64,000 nucleotides of DNA from Aldrovandia affinis. Lineage: Eukaryota; Chordata; Actinopteri; Notacanthiformes; Halosauridae. A program made the translations under genes and the position numbers. Below the pieces are notes generated by a model that did not search any database, was not told where the DNA came from, and was given only the letters and a program-made list of their open reading frames with translations. This document shows positions 37,533 through 50,806 of the stretch, piece after piece. How positions within the stretch are numbered: position 1 is the first letter of the stretch; every line of letters starts with the position of its first letter. Where the stretch lies: the NCBI GenBank assembly GCA_029706075.1, contig JAINUG010000037.1, positions 2,283,127 through 2,347,126 on the forward strand, in the 5' to 3' direction.

Positions 37533-40500
37533 TATGCGCTACGGGAAGGGCTCATTAATCTACAGGAGGTCTTTCCTGCCTCTAGACACAACAAAGCATC
37601 GGCTCTGAGATGTGTCTCTGAGGAGGATGAAGCCATTGGTCACCGGAGAAAGAAAAGCTCGTCTTTCAGGGGCTGTCAGTCAATGTCTGCCTTTGAAAAC
37701 ACAACGTGACAGGACTACAGGGGTCACGGTGGGACAGACTTTCAACGAAAAAACTAATTCACATTCAGTATGCGCACGGCATATGTTAGTCAGGAGAAAC
37801 GGGGACAAATCTGCACCCTTCTTTTTTTGTAAGTGTAAGTAAATTTGCTCAATGCTCTGTTTCCTGAAGGAGATGAGCAGAGGAATGGGGGTGAAGAGTT
37901 ATTACACTGAAATGATAGTGGGAGGAGGATGGGATACAATGGGGGTCCAGGGTTGTGCCCTCTCAAATGTATTTTTTAAATAGCAGCTGCAGTAAATGGT
38001 GCGTAGATCCTCTATTGATCCTGACTATTATTTGCCTTTGACATATCCGCAAGTAAACGAAAGTCCCTGTCAAACAAGGCCCATGTGAAAACAATCAGTG
38101 ACACCTCGACTTCCTGTTTGTCCTCATCTGATTCCAGCTTGTTTTTCAGATGGATTAGCCTCGTTTTCTTTTAAGTTGGTTCCAGGATATTCCTCTACCT
38201 GTTACCCAAGAGGGTTGTTTATAACATTTGAAAAATTGGCCAGGGCATTCCTGAGATTACTCGATCCTTCTCTAAATCATTGCCAAAAAAAAAGATCAAC
38301 ATAGCCAGGAAGACGAGGTAAAACGAGAAGCTACAGAAACATTTATTATCACACCTGTAAGTCATTTGCTTGTATTTGTTCAGGCCGCAAACATTATGGT
38401 AGACACAGTGCAAACAGAACCACTGATGAACTGTGCCGGCTCGTTTTGTTTACTTCGTTCATTTTGTTACTACTATCTGCACAAACCATGTGAAAGAGCG
38501 AAAGTTGATTTAACCCCTCCTCCAACTGAACGTTGGATATATACAACAAAGTCCAGACAATGTAAACAGACACAACATAGAGAAGCTAGCCAACGTCACG
38601 TGTCAGAGGTTACAAAGGCCAAGATGTCAGACAATTACTCATTCATTGAACTGTCTTAGTAGATGAAAGTATTGTGTATTTTTGTTATAGCCACTCATAG
38701 TGTGAAACTTCACCCCCACAGTTCCTTGCTCCTGTGTGATCTCTTGCCTAGTACTGACATCAGTAGCTGTCCTGCAGAAATTCTAGGATATGTCACAACA
38801 AAATAATGTATTGGGAAAAGTAATTAAGTTACCAGGAATTTGGAGTCCCAAGCAAAACAAGTTAGCTGCCAGAGTTAGGCAGGTTGTGCTCAGCATGAGT
38901 GAAGACATGTAGTTATATATATAATATAATATTAGCTTAGCTTAAATAATCAGCTTATTTAGGAATACTGACAAAGTGTTGTAGAAGCTGGACAGTTGGT
39001 GAGCTGCCTGAAAGACAATTCCTTGGCCAGTGAAAAGTCTGACCAAGTTATTTATCCATTAATTATCTTTATCAGCATATTCAATTCTGTTTAGGCACCT
39101 AAAGGGTTCTGGTAGTCTTTGGATATGCTATTTATTAATACAGAAAAGCACCTGACAATGAAAGTGCCACAGAACCTTTTACCTGTCTGTGGCTATCGTG
39201 TCTCTCATTCCACTGCTCTCATCTACTTGTCTCTGTGTATCCATGTCTCTGAATCTCTCACAGTCACCTATCACCGTCTCTGTGTCTCTATGTCTCTGAA
39301 TCTCTCACAGTCACGTATCTCCATGTCCCATCTCACTTTCATCTCCCTATTGCACCCCTGCCTTTGACTTCTGCACCAAAACTGTTTCTCGGGGGGAAGC
39401 ATTGAATGCATCTCCACAGCTAATTATATGCATTTGCATTTGTTGCTTCCTCCTTCTCAGGGTTTATCTGTTGGAGTCTTAAATGAGCAGCATGATTTTG
39501 CACAGACAGGAGAGAGAAACGCTCCTCTTTATCCCCTGAAAAGGAAGACGCGGCGAAGGATCGGGTTTATTGTCTCGCACAATGGCATCCTTGTGAAGGC
39601 AGTCATGTCTTCAGACTTGACTAGTCACACTCTAGCAATCAGCCAACAAATTGCTACCTAATTGCTTTAGGATTCCACAAAAGATGCTTCCATTATTTTG
39701 CTTCTATTTGGATCAGATTTTCCACTCTGAATTAATTTGAGTATTTTAAATATGAGTGGCTCTTTTGTGTCCTTCTAAGACCTCTTTGGTGCAGACATTA
39801 TTGGATAGCTTTCCACCGGGGTATCTGATCTCTTGGTTTGTCACATGTTCCCTTTACATGCAGGATGGCTAAGGCCATCATCACCAAGGCAAAGGAGCTG
39901 GAACAAGGAAAGGAGATTTTAACCTGGATTCAATGCACATTTGTCCTTAACTTTCAAATAAATGCACGCGTTACCTTTTTCATTGCAAACACCACTTTAT
40001 TTTCATTCATTTGTATGATCACTGAACTTGCCACACACTGTGCGTGTGCATAAAAATCGGTCACTTTCACAATTGTGAATTGAGTCAAAGTTCATTAAAA
40101 ATGAGCCTTTTTCTCCCCAAGATTTACCTAGGTATACTTCTTATGCACAATTCTCTAAGGAGGGGAGGGCCCTGAAAGAATAGATAGCAGTTGAAAAGAC
40201 TGACACTGAAAGGTAATAAATAAATTTGCTCCTGACAAACGGCCATTTTATAAGCTTGTTTTTTCTCCAAATAATTTGTTACACCTCTGTACTGTTTTTT
40301 GGGATTCTTAGTGGCATTGTCCTGGCATATTGGAGTACAGCATGGAAGATGTCTTCAAAATATAAAACAACAGTTTCTCTTCTGAGTGCTCCATTGTAAT
40401 GAATCCTTTCTTTCCCCCCCTCATACTAGGTATAACACTGTCACTGTCTCACTGTCCTGCTAGTTTTGGCCTTGCAGCAAGGACTTCTAAGAGGTCATCC

Positions 40501-40900
40501 ATTTTGTCACCTTTGGCCATGCTGATTGTTCCGACATGGATCCTTGCAAAGACTTCAGGATGAATTAAAGTCATCGTTACATTCGCAGGAGGCCAAAGCC
40601 GACTCGGACCGGAGAAAAGGTTGCGTGTGGTAAATGGTTTTGCGCACATCTGGAGACTTCCGGATCCCAGAACGGAACAGCCTCACTGCGTGTGCCCTGT
40701 CACCAGTTCACTGAGTCCTCGCTGTTCTCACCATGAGCCACTTTGCCCTGCTGTTTTATAGCACACTGACCATGTCCAACAGTCAGGGAGGACCTCCTGT
40801 CCTATATTTACAAAAATGTCAGCGTCTAACATGACGTTTAAATATATATATATATCCACTTGTATATCACAATGTGAAGCTAATGTTTTTTAAAAGAACA
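37533..40900. other. Unassigned sequence
   Basis: No exon recognised. A 24-bp word (TGTCTCTGAATCTCTCACAG and four more bases) is repeated at 39244 and 39291, a 47-bp local duplication. Confidence 0.45.
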
Positions 40901-40975
40901 TATTTTACATTACATTACATCATTACAGTCATTTGACAGATGCTTTTATCCAAAGCAACTTATAAAAAGTGCATT
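40901..40975 (-). repeat. SINE or L2-type tail fragment
   Basis: Reversed tail with ACATTACATTACAT repeats and CAGATGCTTTTATCCAAAGC. No head is visible. Confidence 0.65.
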
Positions 40976-43031
40976 CAGCTTAAGTAGATAAAGAACAACC
41001 ACACGTTGCTGCAACTTCAAGTGCATCCCTCCCTCAAGTAAGCAGCCATATAGAACACTAGTGCTAAAGCAACTACAATAAGTGCAACAATTAGGGCTTT
41101 TTTCCTTGTTACTGTGTGTAAATAAAAGAACAACTGAGGCCCTCTCATGACCATAAACTCAGTATAATGTTTTTGAAGGAAAGTTCTGCTGTCCATATCC
41201 ATATTCATATTCATTCATAGTCTTTGTCATCATTTGATATCCTCTTCTTTAATACAGACATCTCCTTTTCAGCAGGCGTTGTATCTGGCCCTCTTCCTGG
41301 CCAGCTCACGTTCATCCCTTCAGTTGGAAGTGGACTTCATCCTTGTACATAAAGTTTATTTTTCCCCCAAACATGTCAAGCTGAGACAGAGGAAACCCTG
41401 GCCTTTCCAGTCAGCGTAAGTCTGCCACATGGCCACGATATAAGTGCTCTCGCAGCTGTGCATATCCCACAGCAATGAATGCAGTGATGTTGGAATATAG
41501 AATATACCCGGTCTCTCAGTCTCGTTCTCACACAGCCCTCTGGTCTCAGCCAAAATGATGTCATTTTTTAGCACCAGCTTCTGCAGCGTGTTAGTACAAG
41601 ACCGTGCATCCTGTGATAACCATGAACGAGACAGGAATGATGGAACTTCCTTTAATAATGCATTCTATTCATTTCTGTGAAATGCTGCTTATGGGACTGG
41701 TAACCTAAACTGATAAAATCATAGAAAGAAAACCAGTGCTCAGTTGTCATGCTGAATGAAATGTGTTAGCTGTGTAATTCATTCAATATTTTTTTATTGT
41801 ATACTGACACTGTTCTGTGTACTGCATGGTTACATTTATTAGCTTTTGCTTTATTGCCTTCTGCAGTCATCTCACCAAATCAGTTCCCAAATAAGGTGAT
41901 GTAGAAACCTTCCTGAATAATATTCTTTCATGCTGGACTCTGGGAATCTCCCTCCCTTGCTGTGTGTCCACACAAATTATGGAAAGAACCACTGTCACAC
42001 CTCCCGGTCCATTCATGTGCATACCGGAGAAATCAGGTGATTGCCTAACCAGGAACATTTAAGATAATATCTATGTGATGGCTGATTCATTGCACCCCTC
42101 CTCAATCTCTCCTTCTCTCAATCTCTAAAGCTGTCATCAGCAGCTGAAAGACGTGGCTGAAGTTGTAGTTTTTTAATAGCTGTGTTTGCAAAAGCTTTTT
42201 AGTTGTGATTTTTATCAATACATTTTAAAATAACGGCCTTTGGCCTGAATGATTGTTTAAGTGATTCTGTAGAATGTTCTGCCTTGTCTTTAATGTTAAT
42301 TTAACAATGTGACCAACACAACTTGTGCCGAGCACACATTTCCATAGATGGCACTACATGCAGTCTCTTGTGAATAAATGTATTTTCGGTGAAGCTTTTA
42401 GAGAGCTTTCCAGTCAGTGGAGCAATAGAAAGAGAACGAACCCAGGGGGGTTGTGGGAAGAATTGAGGCTTGTGGAATAGAATAGGTGCATAAATGTTCC
42501 TGCAGCAGACAGTGCGGCAGTGTATCAACCGCCCCTGGCCTCTGCACTACCTCTCTCCTCCAGGGGGCAGCACCACATACAGATCGAATGCGGACTGCTC
42601 CTCGGTGTTGTCTGCTGTTTATTGCCAACTGTTGTCATGGCGATTGCTGGCATCTGAGACACTTAAAAAAGAGGATACTAAAAGGGTGGTGAAGCATGAC
42701 TAACTGGGTGTAGTGTGATGTTTGCATCACACTTAAATGCTCACAGACCATTGATTTACTTAAATGGACAGCAGTATTTACCATTTGCCTCACAATGCAT
42801 AAGTGGGTACAGATCTCCTTCAGAGGAACACATAGTCAAAACTGGATTTTTTGGGGTCAAAGGGTCTTTGTTTAACTTTAGGTCCTCCGCTCAATTTGTC
42901 ATGTTTATTAAGTCTGCACCTCAGTACACAATTTGTAGTCAAACTAAGTGCACAAAAATGTATTATTATGATTATTAGTAGTATTATTATTGTTGTGTGA
43001 TATTATATCTATATATCTATCTGTGTGTGTT

Positions 43032-43062
<31 letters not shown>

Positions 43063-44699
43063 GTGTCTACACTATAAAAGAAAACACATTTTTAGTCAGA
43101 TCATAAGGCAAGCAGGAGCATGTTCTATTTGCTAGAGAAATGGAGTTAATGTTTGAGTACGCCCATTACACTGCAGAAGCTGCAGACAGTGTAGCAGTGC
43201 ATTGGGACAGTTAGATACCTGACCTCTGTCGGAGATGAAAAAGATGTCCATGTACATTACAGTTCAGTTCAGATTGTGTTCCTTTTCGAGAGCTTACAAT
43301 TATAAGGGTACGATTTGACATTATTGTCAAAAAACTCCTCTTTGTTTCTGTACAGCTTGACAAACACCCCCAAATGACAGTTCTGATTTGCCAGTTATGC
43401 CTCTCGAGTTACCGCTGTGCCTCCCTCGTCCTTGCCAGGGAACCTGCAGCTGAGGCGCATGCACTTGCCAGAGAGCCAGTGACAATTTCACTCTCAACAG
43501 GACACGGCACAGGACCACAGAAGTCCTAGCACTGTACATCTCTCTTTCCGGTCCAGACTTGGCACAGTCTGAGGCCTGTCCGTCACAAGTGACTGTCCAG
43601 CATGGAGACGTTATGTGCATGTGTGTGGATTGCCAGCGAGTCGTTCCAGTGTTTACGCTCTTATTTCCTGTTTGTTAACGACAGCCGTTTACTTACATTT
43701 TTCCCAGCACTCCAACACAATGGATATTCTGAGGAAAACTGATTGGCGGACCCTTTTTATACGGAGCAAGGTACTTTTTCAGTCAGACTTCATGGAGCAA
43801 TACAGGTGACAAGTTCAAAGAGGTGAATGCAGTGGTGTTCAACCTCGTCCTCTATTTGACACGAGTGTCTTCACCCCCTCCCTCACCCACCCCTTTATCT
43901 TCTAGCCCTGCCCCCCATTGCTCCACCCAGCAACAGAATGCAATCTGTCACAATGACAGAAGGAACTGCTAAAGAACAGTCATGCTAAAAAACAACCATG
44001 CTTTTCAAAGCTCTGCTCAAAAAAGAAAAGTTGAGGTAAAGAAAAAGGCAAGAGACAAATCCCCTTCAAAGGAAATAAGTTGAATAAGATTGTTCTGCTT
44101 GATACAAGTCAGTGTCCCTCTCAATGATTGTTAAATTCAAATTAATTTACTCAAATTACTGTGTGTATACCTCCTGAAAAATAACATATGTTGAAGATAA
44201 CCAATAGCCATTATTTTCTCTGCCTTTCCCACGGCAACAAAGATAACGAGCAAAATGAAGACTGTTATTTGATTAGATGGATTATTAGAGATATTGTATT
44301 TTCTTACACTTTGGGATTCCTGTACATAAATTACACTTGTACATTACAGTTTTCCTTGATTGCTTAATTAAACACAATTATTGAAAGACTACTACTTATA
44401 TTTTCAAAACAGTGAATTCAAATCCCACAACATGTTTTGCAAAACAATACATTCCAACTGCTTCCTAATCCTAAAACACTCAACACTTCAAAATCGAATT
44501 AGTATATCAAACAGTACAACCATTTCAACAGTGTGTAAACAAAGGTATACAAAACACGAAGTATCAGATTCATAATTTATTACACATAATATCAGCATCA
44601 ATATTACACACTCAACCCTGAGTGCATGGTTTACCTTTTGGTCTAATTGATACAGTAAAATGAAACAAATGCAAATACATACAGCAAAAACTATGTTAC
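40976..44699. other. Unassigned sequence
   Basis: No exon recognised. A (TA)n lies at 43032-43057. Confidence 0.45.
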
Positions 44700-44710
44700 A
44701 TTTGTACAGT

Positions 44711-45075
44711 CCATCCATCCATCCATTATCTAAGCCGCTTATTCCTAGTCAGGGTCGCGGGGGGGGGCTGGAGCCTATCCCAGCATGCGTTCTGGGCAAG
44801 AGGCAGGAATACACCCTGGACAGGTCGCCAATCCATCGCAGGGCACACACACCATTCACTCACACACTCATACCTACGGGCAATTTAGACTCTCCAATTA
44901 GCCTAACGTGCATGTCTTTGGACTGTGGGAGGAAACCGGAGTACCCGGAGGAAACCCACGCGGACACGGGGAGAACATGCAAACTCCGCACAGAAAGGCC
45001 CCCGGCCTGGATTCGAACCCGAGACCTTCTTACTGTGAGGCAACAGTGCTATCCACTGCACCACCGTGCCGCCCC
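44711..45075 (-). mobile_element. tRNA-derived retroposon with intact target duplication
   Basis: Reversed, it has a tRNA-like head (GTGGTGCAGTGGATAGCACT, B box GGGTTCGAATCC), the common fish body (CATGTTCTCCCCGTGTCCGC, CTCCGGTTTCCTCCCACAG), and an (ATGG)n tail. It is flanked by an exact 11-bp duplication, ATTTGTACAGT, at 44700-44710 and 45076-45086. Both ends are therefore known to the base and the copy is complete. Confidence 0.9.
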
Positions 45076-45086
45076 ATTTGTACAGT

Positions 45087-46667
45087 ATGTACCATAAATC
45101 CAATAAGTCAAGGTAAGTGGTCCCAACTATAGAAGTGTAAAAGAAAACACACAAAGGATAAATTGTAACATATGGACTCCCCTCTCTGTTAGGCCACAGA
45201 TTTTCATTCACACCGCTCCTAAAGTTGTCCCTGGAAATGCAACAGGGAAATACTATTTTTGCACGCCTCAGACATCCTCTGTAAACTTTTGCCGTGACGC
45301 CCTCACAGCCAGCATTCATTGCATTCAGCAAAGATATTTGCTTTTGAAGCTGGTGGCCATAAACCTTCCACCTCCGTGCACAAAAAGAACCTCCTCAATT
45401 GGGTTGAGGAAGAGGGAAAAGGGTGGGAGGAATTCCATGGCCATGCCTTGGTGGGCAGCAAACCGTTCCCTGACTTGAGTGGTGAAAACTGACATTGGCC
45501 CAAACTGCTATATAATTTGACAAGTCTGCCCTCACCAACACTCTCTCTCATCAACAGGTTTAAGATTTTTGTAAAGAGCTTCCAAGAAAGCTAAAAGACA
45601 ACCAGTGTCCAAAGGCAGGGCTGTGGGAAATTGCACCATTATCTGATATGCCAGTGCAAATGGTTATTGTGTCGAGATTGCATGGCAATGCTCTGAAGAT
45701 ACGTGTTGTATGATTGCATACTCTACCTGTTTCCATTCCTGAGAGTCTTTGATGCCAAAGAGGATTGGCTGAGATTAGACACTGCAGAATTTATGGTCTG
45801 CAATTATGGCCCATATTTTGTTCTAAATAGTTGGATGCCTTTGATTGGTCATTAAACAATTTAGCAGTTAAATGTTTTTCCCTGTGAGGTAAGAATGCAT
45901 GCATGTGGGATTGATTGCTTTCAAATTGCAAAGGAATTAATTAATTTTGTGGTGTTTGCATCAGTGTTGCAAATATTTACAAATAGTGGCAGTTGCTTTG
46001 ACTTAGTTTACAGAAAATCAAAAAATGGTAACATTTGAAGGACTTAGTAAGTAGGTTAACAATAATACACTTTTATCAAATAAATATTGTAATGTAATAT
46101 CAAAATGTAATATCTATTAGTAGGCAGAGACATACCAGCGAGGTTACATTTTGATGATACATTTTTGAGTTCCTTGAAATTATTCCAGCACATGGGATAA
46201 GACAGGGTCATTATGCATCAGTTTTACTGCCACTGATACTTTGATTGATTGATTGATTGAATGATGCAAGAACACACCACATTTACCTTGAGTTAGGCAA
46301 TATAATGACTACTCTGTGTTCAGTTCTATCAATAGAGAATGGTCTTAGCATGTGTGGCAAACAGAAAAGGCAAAAGTACCCTTTTCATTTATTTGACATC
46401 ATTCCCACGTATTGAATGACTGGTGCTCATGGTTTCACATACATATCCAATGAAACCAGTTCCAGTAACCCTTCACAAATGTTTGTTGTGTGGCTTGAAT
46501 GGGCTCTCTGGAACAGCAATTCATTAGGACTTCCTAATTGGGATTAGTCATCCATGACCCACGTTCAGCGATAGAGGGGTTAAATTTCATGGTCAAAACC
46601 AGTGTTGTCCCATTGAGGAAAATGGCAGTCTAATGACATAGGGGATGTGGACAAAATATGTATTGAA

Positions 46668-46700
<33 letters not shown>

Positions 46701-48159
46701 CATATATATGTATATATATGTGCATGTATATATAGATAATTGCAGCACCTCCACGGTCAAGGTTTCTACACCTCAAAAGCATAACTTCACTCTGCAGCCA
46801 CGATACGGACTGCAGAGAAAGCCATTCTGATGCCTGTTCAGCCAAGCATGGGCTTCATTTATCAAGTCAAATTAGGCACTTCCACAAGCCAAGGACAGCA
46901 GAACACCACGGTCCTTCACGAAACCTTTCTTTTGCTTAATAGGGCAGGAGTTTTTTCTCTCCCCCTCCTTTACTAATAGAGCGAGACATTCAAGCAGCAC
47001 ATCACTCTCAGTCAGAGTGTGGAAAAACAGCGCCGTGAAGCCAGCCCAGGGGCCCCGCGTAGCTCTGCTCTGACAAGGGAGCTCTGCCTGGGCCATTAAC
47101 GGTGCTTTCCATCATTGTGTGCCTCTAAAGGCTGCCCGGCCCTCTATTCAAGGCTCTGTGACTGATGGAAATGTTTGTGCTGTAAAATATCTCCATCCAT
47201 GGTTTGCGTCATGAACCATAGATATCACGAACCATAGATATCTGTATACCAGATTTCAAAATGTGAGAATGTTTTCATGTATTCTCTCATCACTGACACA
47301 ATAAATGACTGAAATGTTGCTCATAAATCACACACACACACACACATCCCGGGAATCTCAATTTAACTGGCCTATTCAAATTACTAATTCAAACTCCTTC
47401 CATGCGATGGGTCCCTTGTGAGGGGGTGGGATGATAACACTGTTTGAAAATATTGTAAGCACCTACGGAACCTCCAGCACCTCTCTCCTCGGAGTGGTGG
47501 TTCATAGTATCAGGTGCTCAAATTGTGAATGTAGAGGTGCAACTCTTTCTCCGAAACTAAGGCTCTCCATGCAAAGGGTCAGGTGTGGCCAACAGCATCT
47601 ATCTCAGCTCCATTTTACTCATAGTGTGGCGGGAAGCATGATGTATTATTGGCAGAACAGTAACCCCTCCTGCCCGGGCCACTGGAGTCATTGGGCTGTC
47701 TCTGTGTTTGTAATTAATCTTTGATTACAATATTTTGGTTTTCCACGGATATGCCTGTTAATGTAAGCAGGGGTATCAGGCATACGGCTAATGTTTATAT
47801 CCAAAACGACATCGCAAGATAAACACATCAACGCGCTGGAGTCAGCCTCAGATCTTTTGTTGAGAAATTCGAAACCCTGACCTTCACACACTGGTTTTAT
47901 ACGGCAAAAGCAGCGACAGGGGGCGTAGAAAGTTATTTTGCCACAACAGTTCCCATAGCTTTGAGGCGCTCGAGAAAGCACTACCCACAATGTGGAAGAC
48001 CGAGAGCACCACCAGGAGAAGGGATACCCTTCGAGCACGTTGACACATGCGAACTTATGGAAAATATCTGAGAATGTGATATTCCGGGAATCTTTGTCGG
48101 ATTGATAAAGACATTTGTCCTGCACGTTCTACACTTCTCAATTCACCGCTCTGCCATCT
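45087..48159. other. Unassigned sequence upstream of THSD4
   Basis: No exon recognised. It holds a (GATT)n at about 46241-46260, a (TA)n/(TG)n/(TA)n block at 46665-46735, and a (CA)n at 47331-47346. Confidence 0.45.
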
Positions 48160-48224
48160 GGTTAGCTCCAAAAGAAGACATCAGGTTTGAGAGGACCACA
48201 GCAGCGCACACTCAAGACTATCCT
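48160..48224 (+). other. Candidate non-coding first exon
   Basis: Ends in a strong donor, TATCCT|GTAAGTAAG, without any ATG in the 60 bases before it, and sits on the THSD4 side of the gene-poor region. It could be a THSD4 5' UTR exon. The 5' limit is arbitrary. Confidence 0.2.
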
Positions 48225-48302
48225 GTAAGTAAGTAAATCTCGCGTGAAATACGATTTTCTGACTTTTTTCATGTCATTGATTGAAAATATGTGTTGTAGT
48301 AA

Positions 48303-48328
48303 ATAATAATAATAATAATAATAATAAA
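48303..48328. repeat. (AAT)n microsatellite
   Basis: About eight AAT units. Confidence 0.9.
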
Positions 48329-50747
48329 TCGTTATTTCTGTTGTTATCAGTTTAGATAGTGGTTTGTTCTTTCAGATCTGAAACACCACACATTTGGCCC
48401 ACACACTACCTGGGTAGTGTTTGGAATTCGGTACGATTTGGAATTGAAAAAATATTTTCTGTTTAGCTAGAATTAGGGTTATTATCAATTCGCTATCTAT
48501 GTTATCCAATATTGAATGCTAACTAGCCATTTCTACTCATTTCAAACCATTACCAACGATTAAAACGATTTACTCTTGCCTTCATTAAAATAAATTGCGC
48601 GACATCTCCTCGAATGTATTACACGTGTAGGAAATGGAACTTTCCTGTGCGTGAGTTTTGTTGGGACATTCGGTTTGCACTTGCTCCTCAATGTCGTTCC
48701 CTTTAGCGCGCTTCTGCGCTTCAAAATCTATTCCCGAAACAGCAGCTCCACCAGTCTGCCTATAACTCAACGAGGCGTTCCTCTTCTAGTTAATCCCTGC
48801 AGACAGTTGTTCAGTTGTCAATACACAATGCTATATTTGCCTATGTGATCATTGCGAGTGATATATATAACAGTAGACGTGCATGCCCGCAGTGCCGGAG
48901 GCTGCCGCGATTAAAGATGATGCGGTGAATACAGGCTGTCATTCTCAAGATACATGCTTCTTCATTCTCAAGAACACATAGGATACATGTGGATTCATTT
49001 TTCAACAGAGACGGAACAGCCAGCACAGTAGCTGAAAGATCAAGACTAATGTGGAAAGGGTGAAAGTGCGCCTGTTAGAACTTCCAGACTGGCCATAATA
49101 ATTACCATTTAGGTTCAGGTTTGAACCTAGCCTATTTTCCAACAGGGCTAGTTTGAATTTTTGAACCTTGCAAGTACATGTTAGGCACGGAATTTCAAAA
49201 CAAACGTGGTCTTCAGTCATTAAGTGAATCTCAAACATCACGCATGCTTACATTGCTTCGAATAGTTATAATTTTAGAATAAATTGTAATTTTAGTACTT
49301 TCTTGTTGCCTCCTGTTGCACATCCTGTATCATGTAGTGAATAATCTGAAGGTTTCCTCGACCTATAACATATTTTAAACATTGCCACAGGGTCAGGTAA
49401 TCAGACTTCAAAGAACTCGAGTCTGATTGAATCATTAACATCCATCGTTTGTCTGCCGTACATTCATCAATGTGAATGCATCTGTCATAAGTGAATTTCA
49501 CACGTCAGGTACTGTGCTGTTCACTGACTTCCTTCTCCACACTCGTTCATGTTTCTCCCAGTACGCTTCAGGGTAAACTTGTAGGGGTTCTCTTCTGTAT
49601 CTTTCTTGTGCATCTTGTCATAGTGTTTTGTCAGATAACAAGACAAGAACACTTTAAATTATACCCCTTTGTGTGGGCTGCGCAAAGCACTCCGTACACG
49701 ATTTAACGAACAGACATGTTCAGCAGAAACGGATTTCCATGCGTGTTTCGCGCGAATGTTTCTGTAGTGCATGTTTCCTCACTGCGAGAGCGTGCCACCC
49801 CGAAGGGAGGGTGAACCTGCTCACAGGACGACGTGCACTATCCACAGCGCTGAGATGGACTAGCGTTACAGCAGGAGGGGACGCGTCAGAATTAGGGGGT
49901 CACAAGTCAGCAGATGAGGTCAAGTGGACAAAGCCAGGCCATTTTCCTGGTGAATGAAGCCTTTGTATGGGGACTAATGAGAGCAATTACAGGGCAGCAG
50001 GGACGACAGCAAGGAAGACACCGGTACAAACGTCAGATAGCTCTATAGTGTTACTGGCAGCACTCAGTGGGGCTCCACTGGTTAACATTATCTGGAATAA
50101 ACTTTTTGAATATTCGCAGGTGGACTTTGTATTGTATTTTGTGTTCAACGGTTTGTGAGAAATTCTATTATGTCTTGTGAATGCATTTGAATTCCTTTAC
50201 GTGGCAGACTCTGAGGTGTGGCTATATGAACAATGTTAATTCACTGTTGTATGGTTTTGACCTTCGTGTACACACAGTTTATGTAGTTGAAACCTACACT
50301 GAGACCATGCTTGAGAGGAGTCCTGTGGCATGGGTCCAAGAGCTGATCAATCAGCATATCGTGTAAAAGGAAACACAATGAATATGTAACTTTATATTCT
50401 CTTATTTCATATGAACATAGTGTTGCCCAGGCAGGGAGGGGTATGGTCGGCAGGGATTTCCCCCACCTCATTGCACAAGAGCAACTCTTCCCTGCTGTCT
50501 TAAATTGACAGATGACGTTGCAAACGGCTTAGAAATGCTTGTTAAATGAGTTGTTCATACAATTCTGTATGCCCTTTCTGTACGGCAGTGCATGGAAGCA
50601 TTTACCCTTATTCTGTGAAAACCTTACAGATTAGCATTATGCCAATGTTGTATTGCTGTTTAATGATTTACTTGATACTTTTCTGTGATGTAATTCTTTT
50701 TATTGTCACCCAAAATAAGTCATAATTTTCTTTATTTTGTTTCATAG
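48329..50747. other. Unassigned sequence, probable THSD4 intron or flank
   Basis: No coding exon recognised. A fragment at 50418-50520 contains GTTGCCCAGGCAGGGAGGG, shared with the family A repeat at 12640-12935. Confidence 0.4.
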
Positions 50748-50806
50748 GAAAGTTTGCCGTTTAATAAACTGCAAGCTATGCTAGGATCCTCTGCACAGAT
50801 ACTGAG
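50748..50806 (+). other. Candidate small THSD4 5' exon
   Basis: A 59-bp segment between a strong acceptor (TTTATTTTGTTTCATAG) and a strong donor (ACTGAG|GTAAGAGG). It contains one ATG (MLGSSAQIL, open to the donor, phase 2). That phase does not fit the phase-0 start of the exon at 53066, so it is either UTR or needs one more exon in between. Confidence 0.3.

Noticed and set aside
37154-37636. 160-codon His/Thr/Ala frame
   Set aside because: It is a translation of the (TG)n microsatellite.
47688-48125. 145-codon minus-strand Cys-rich frame
   Set aside because: It starts at a GTG, has no recognisable family, and has no splice or promoter context; likely accidental.
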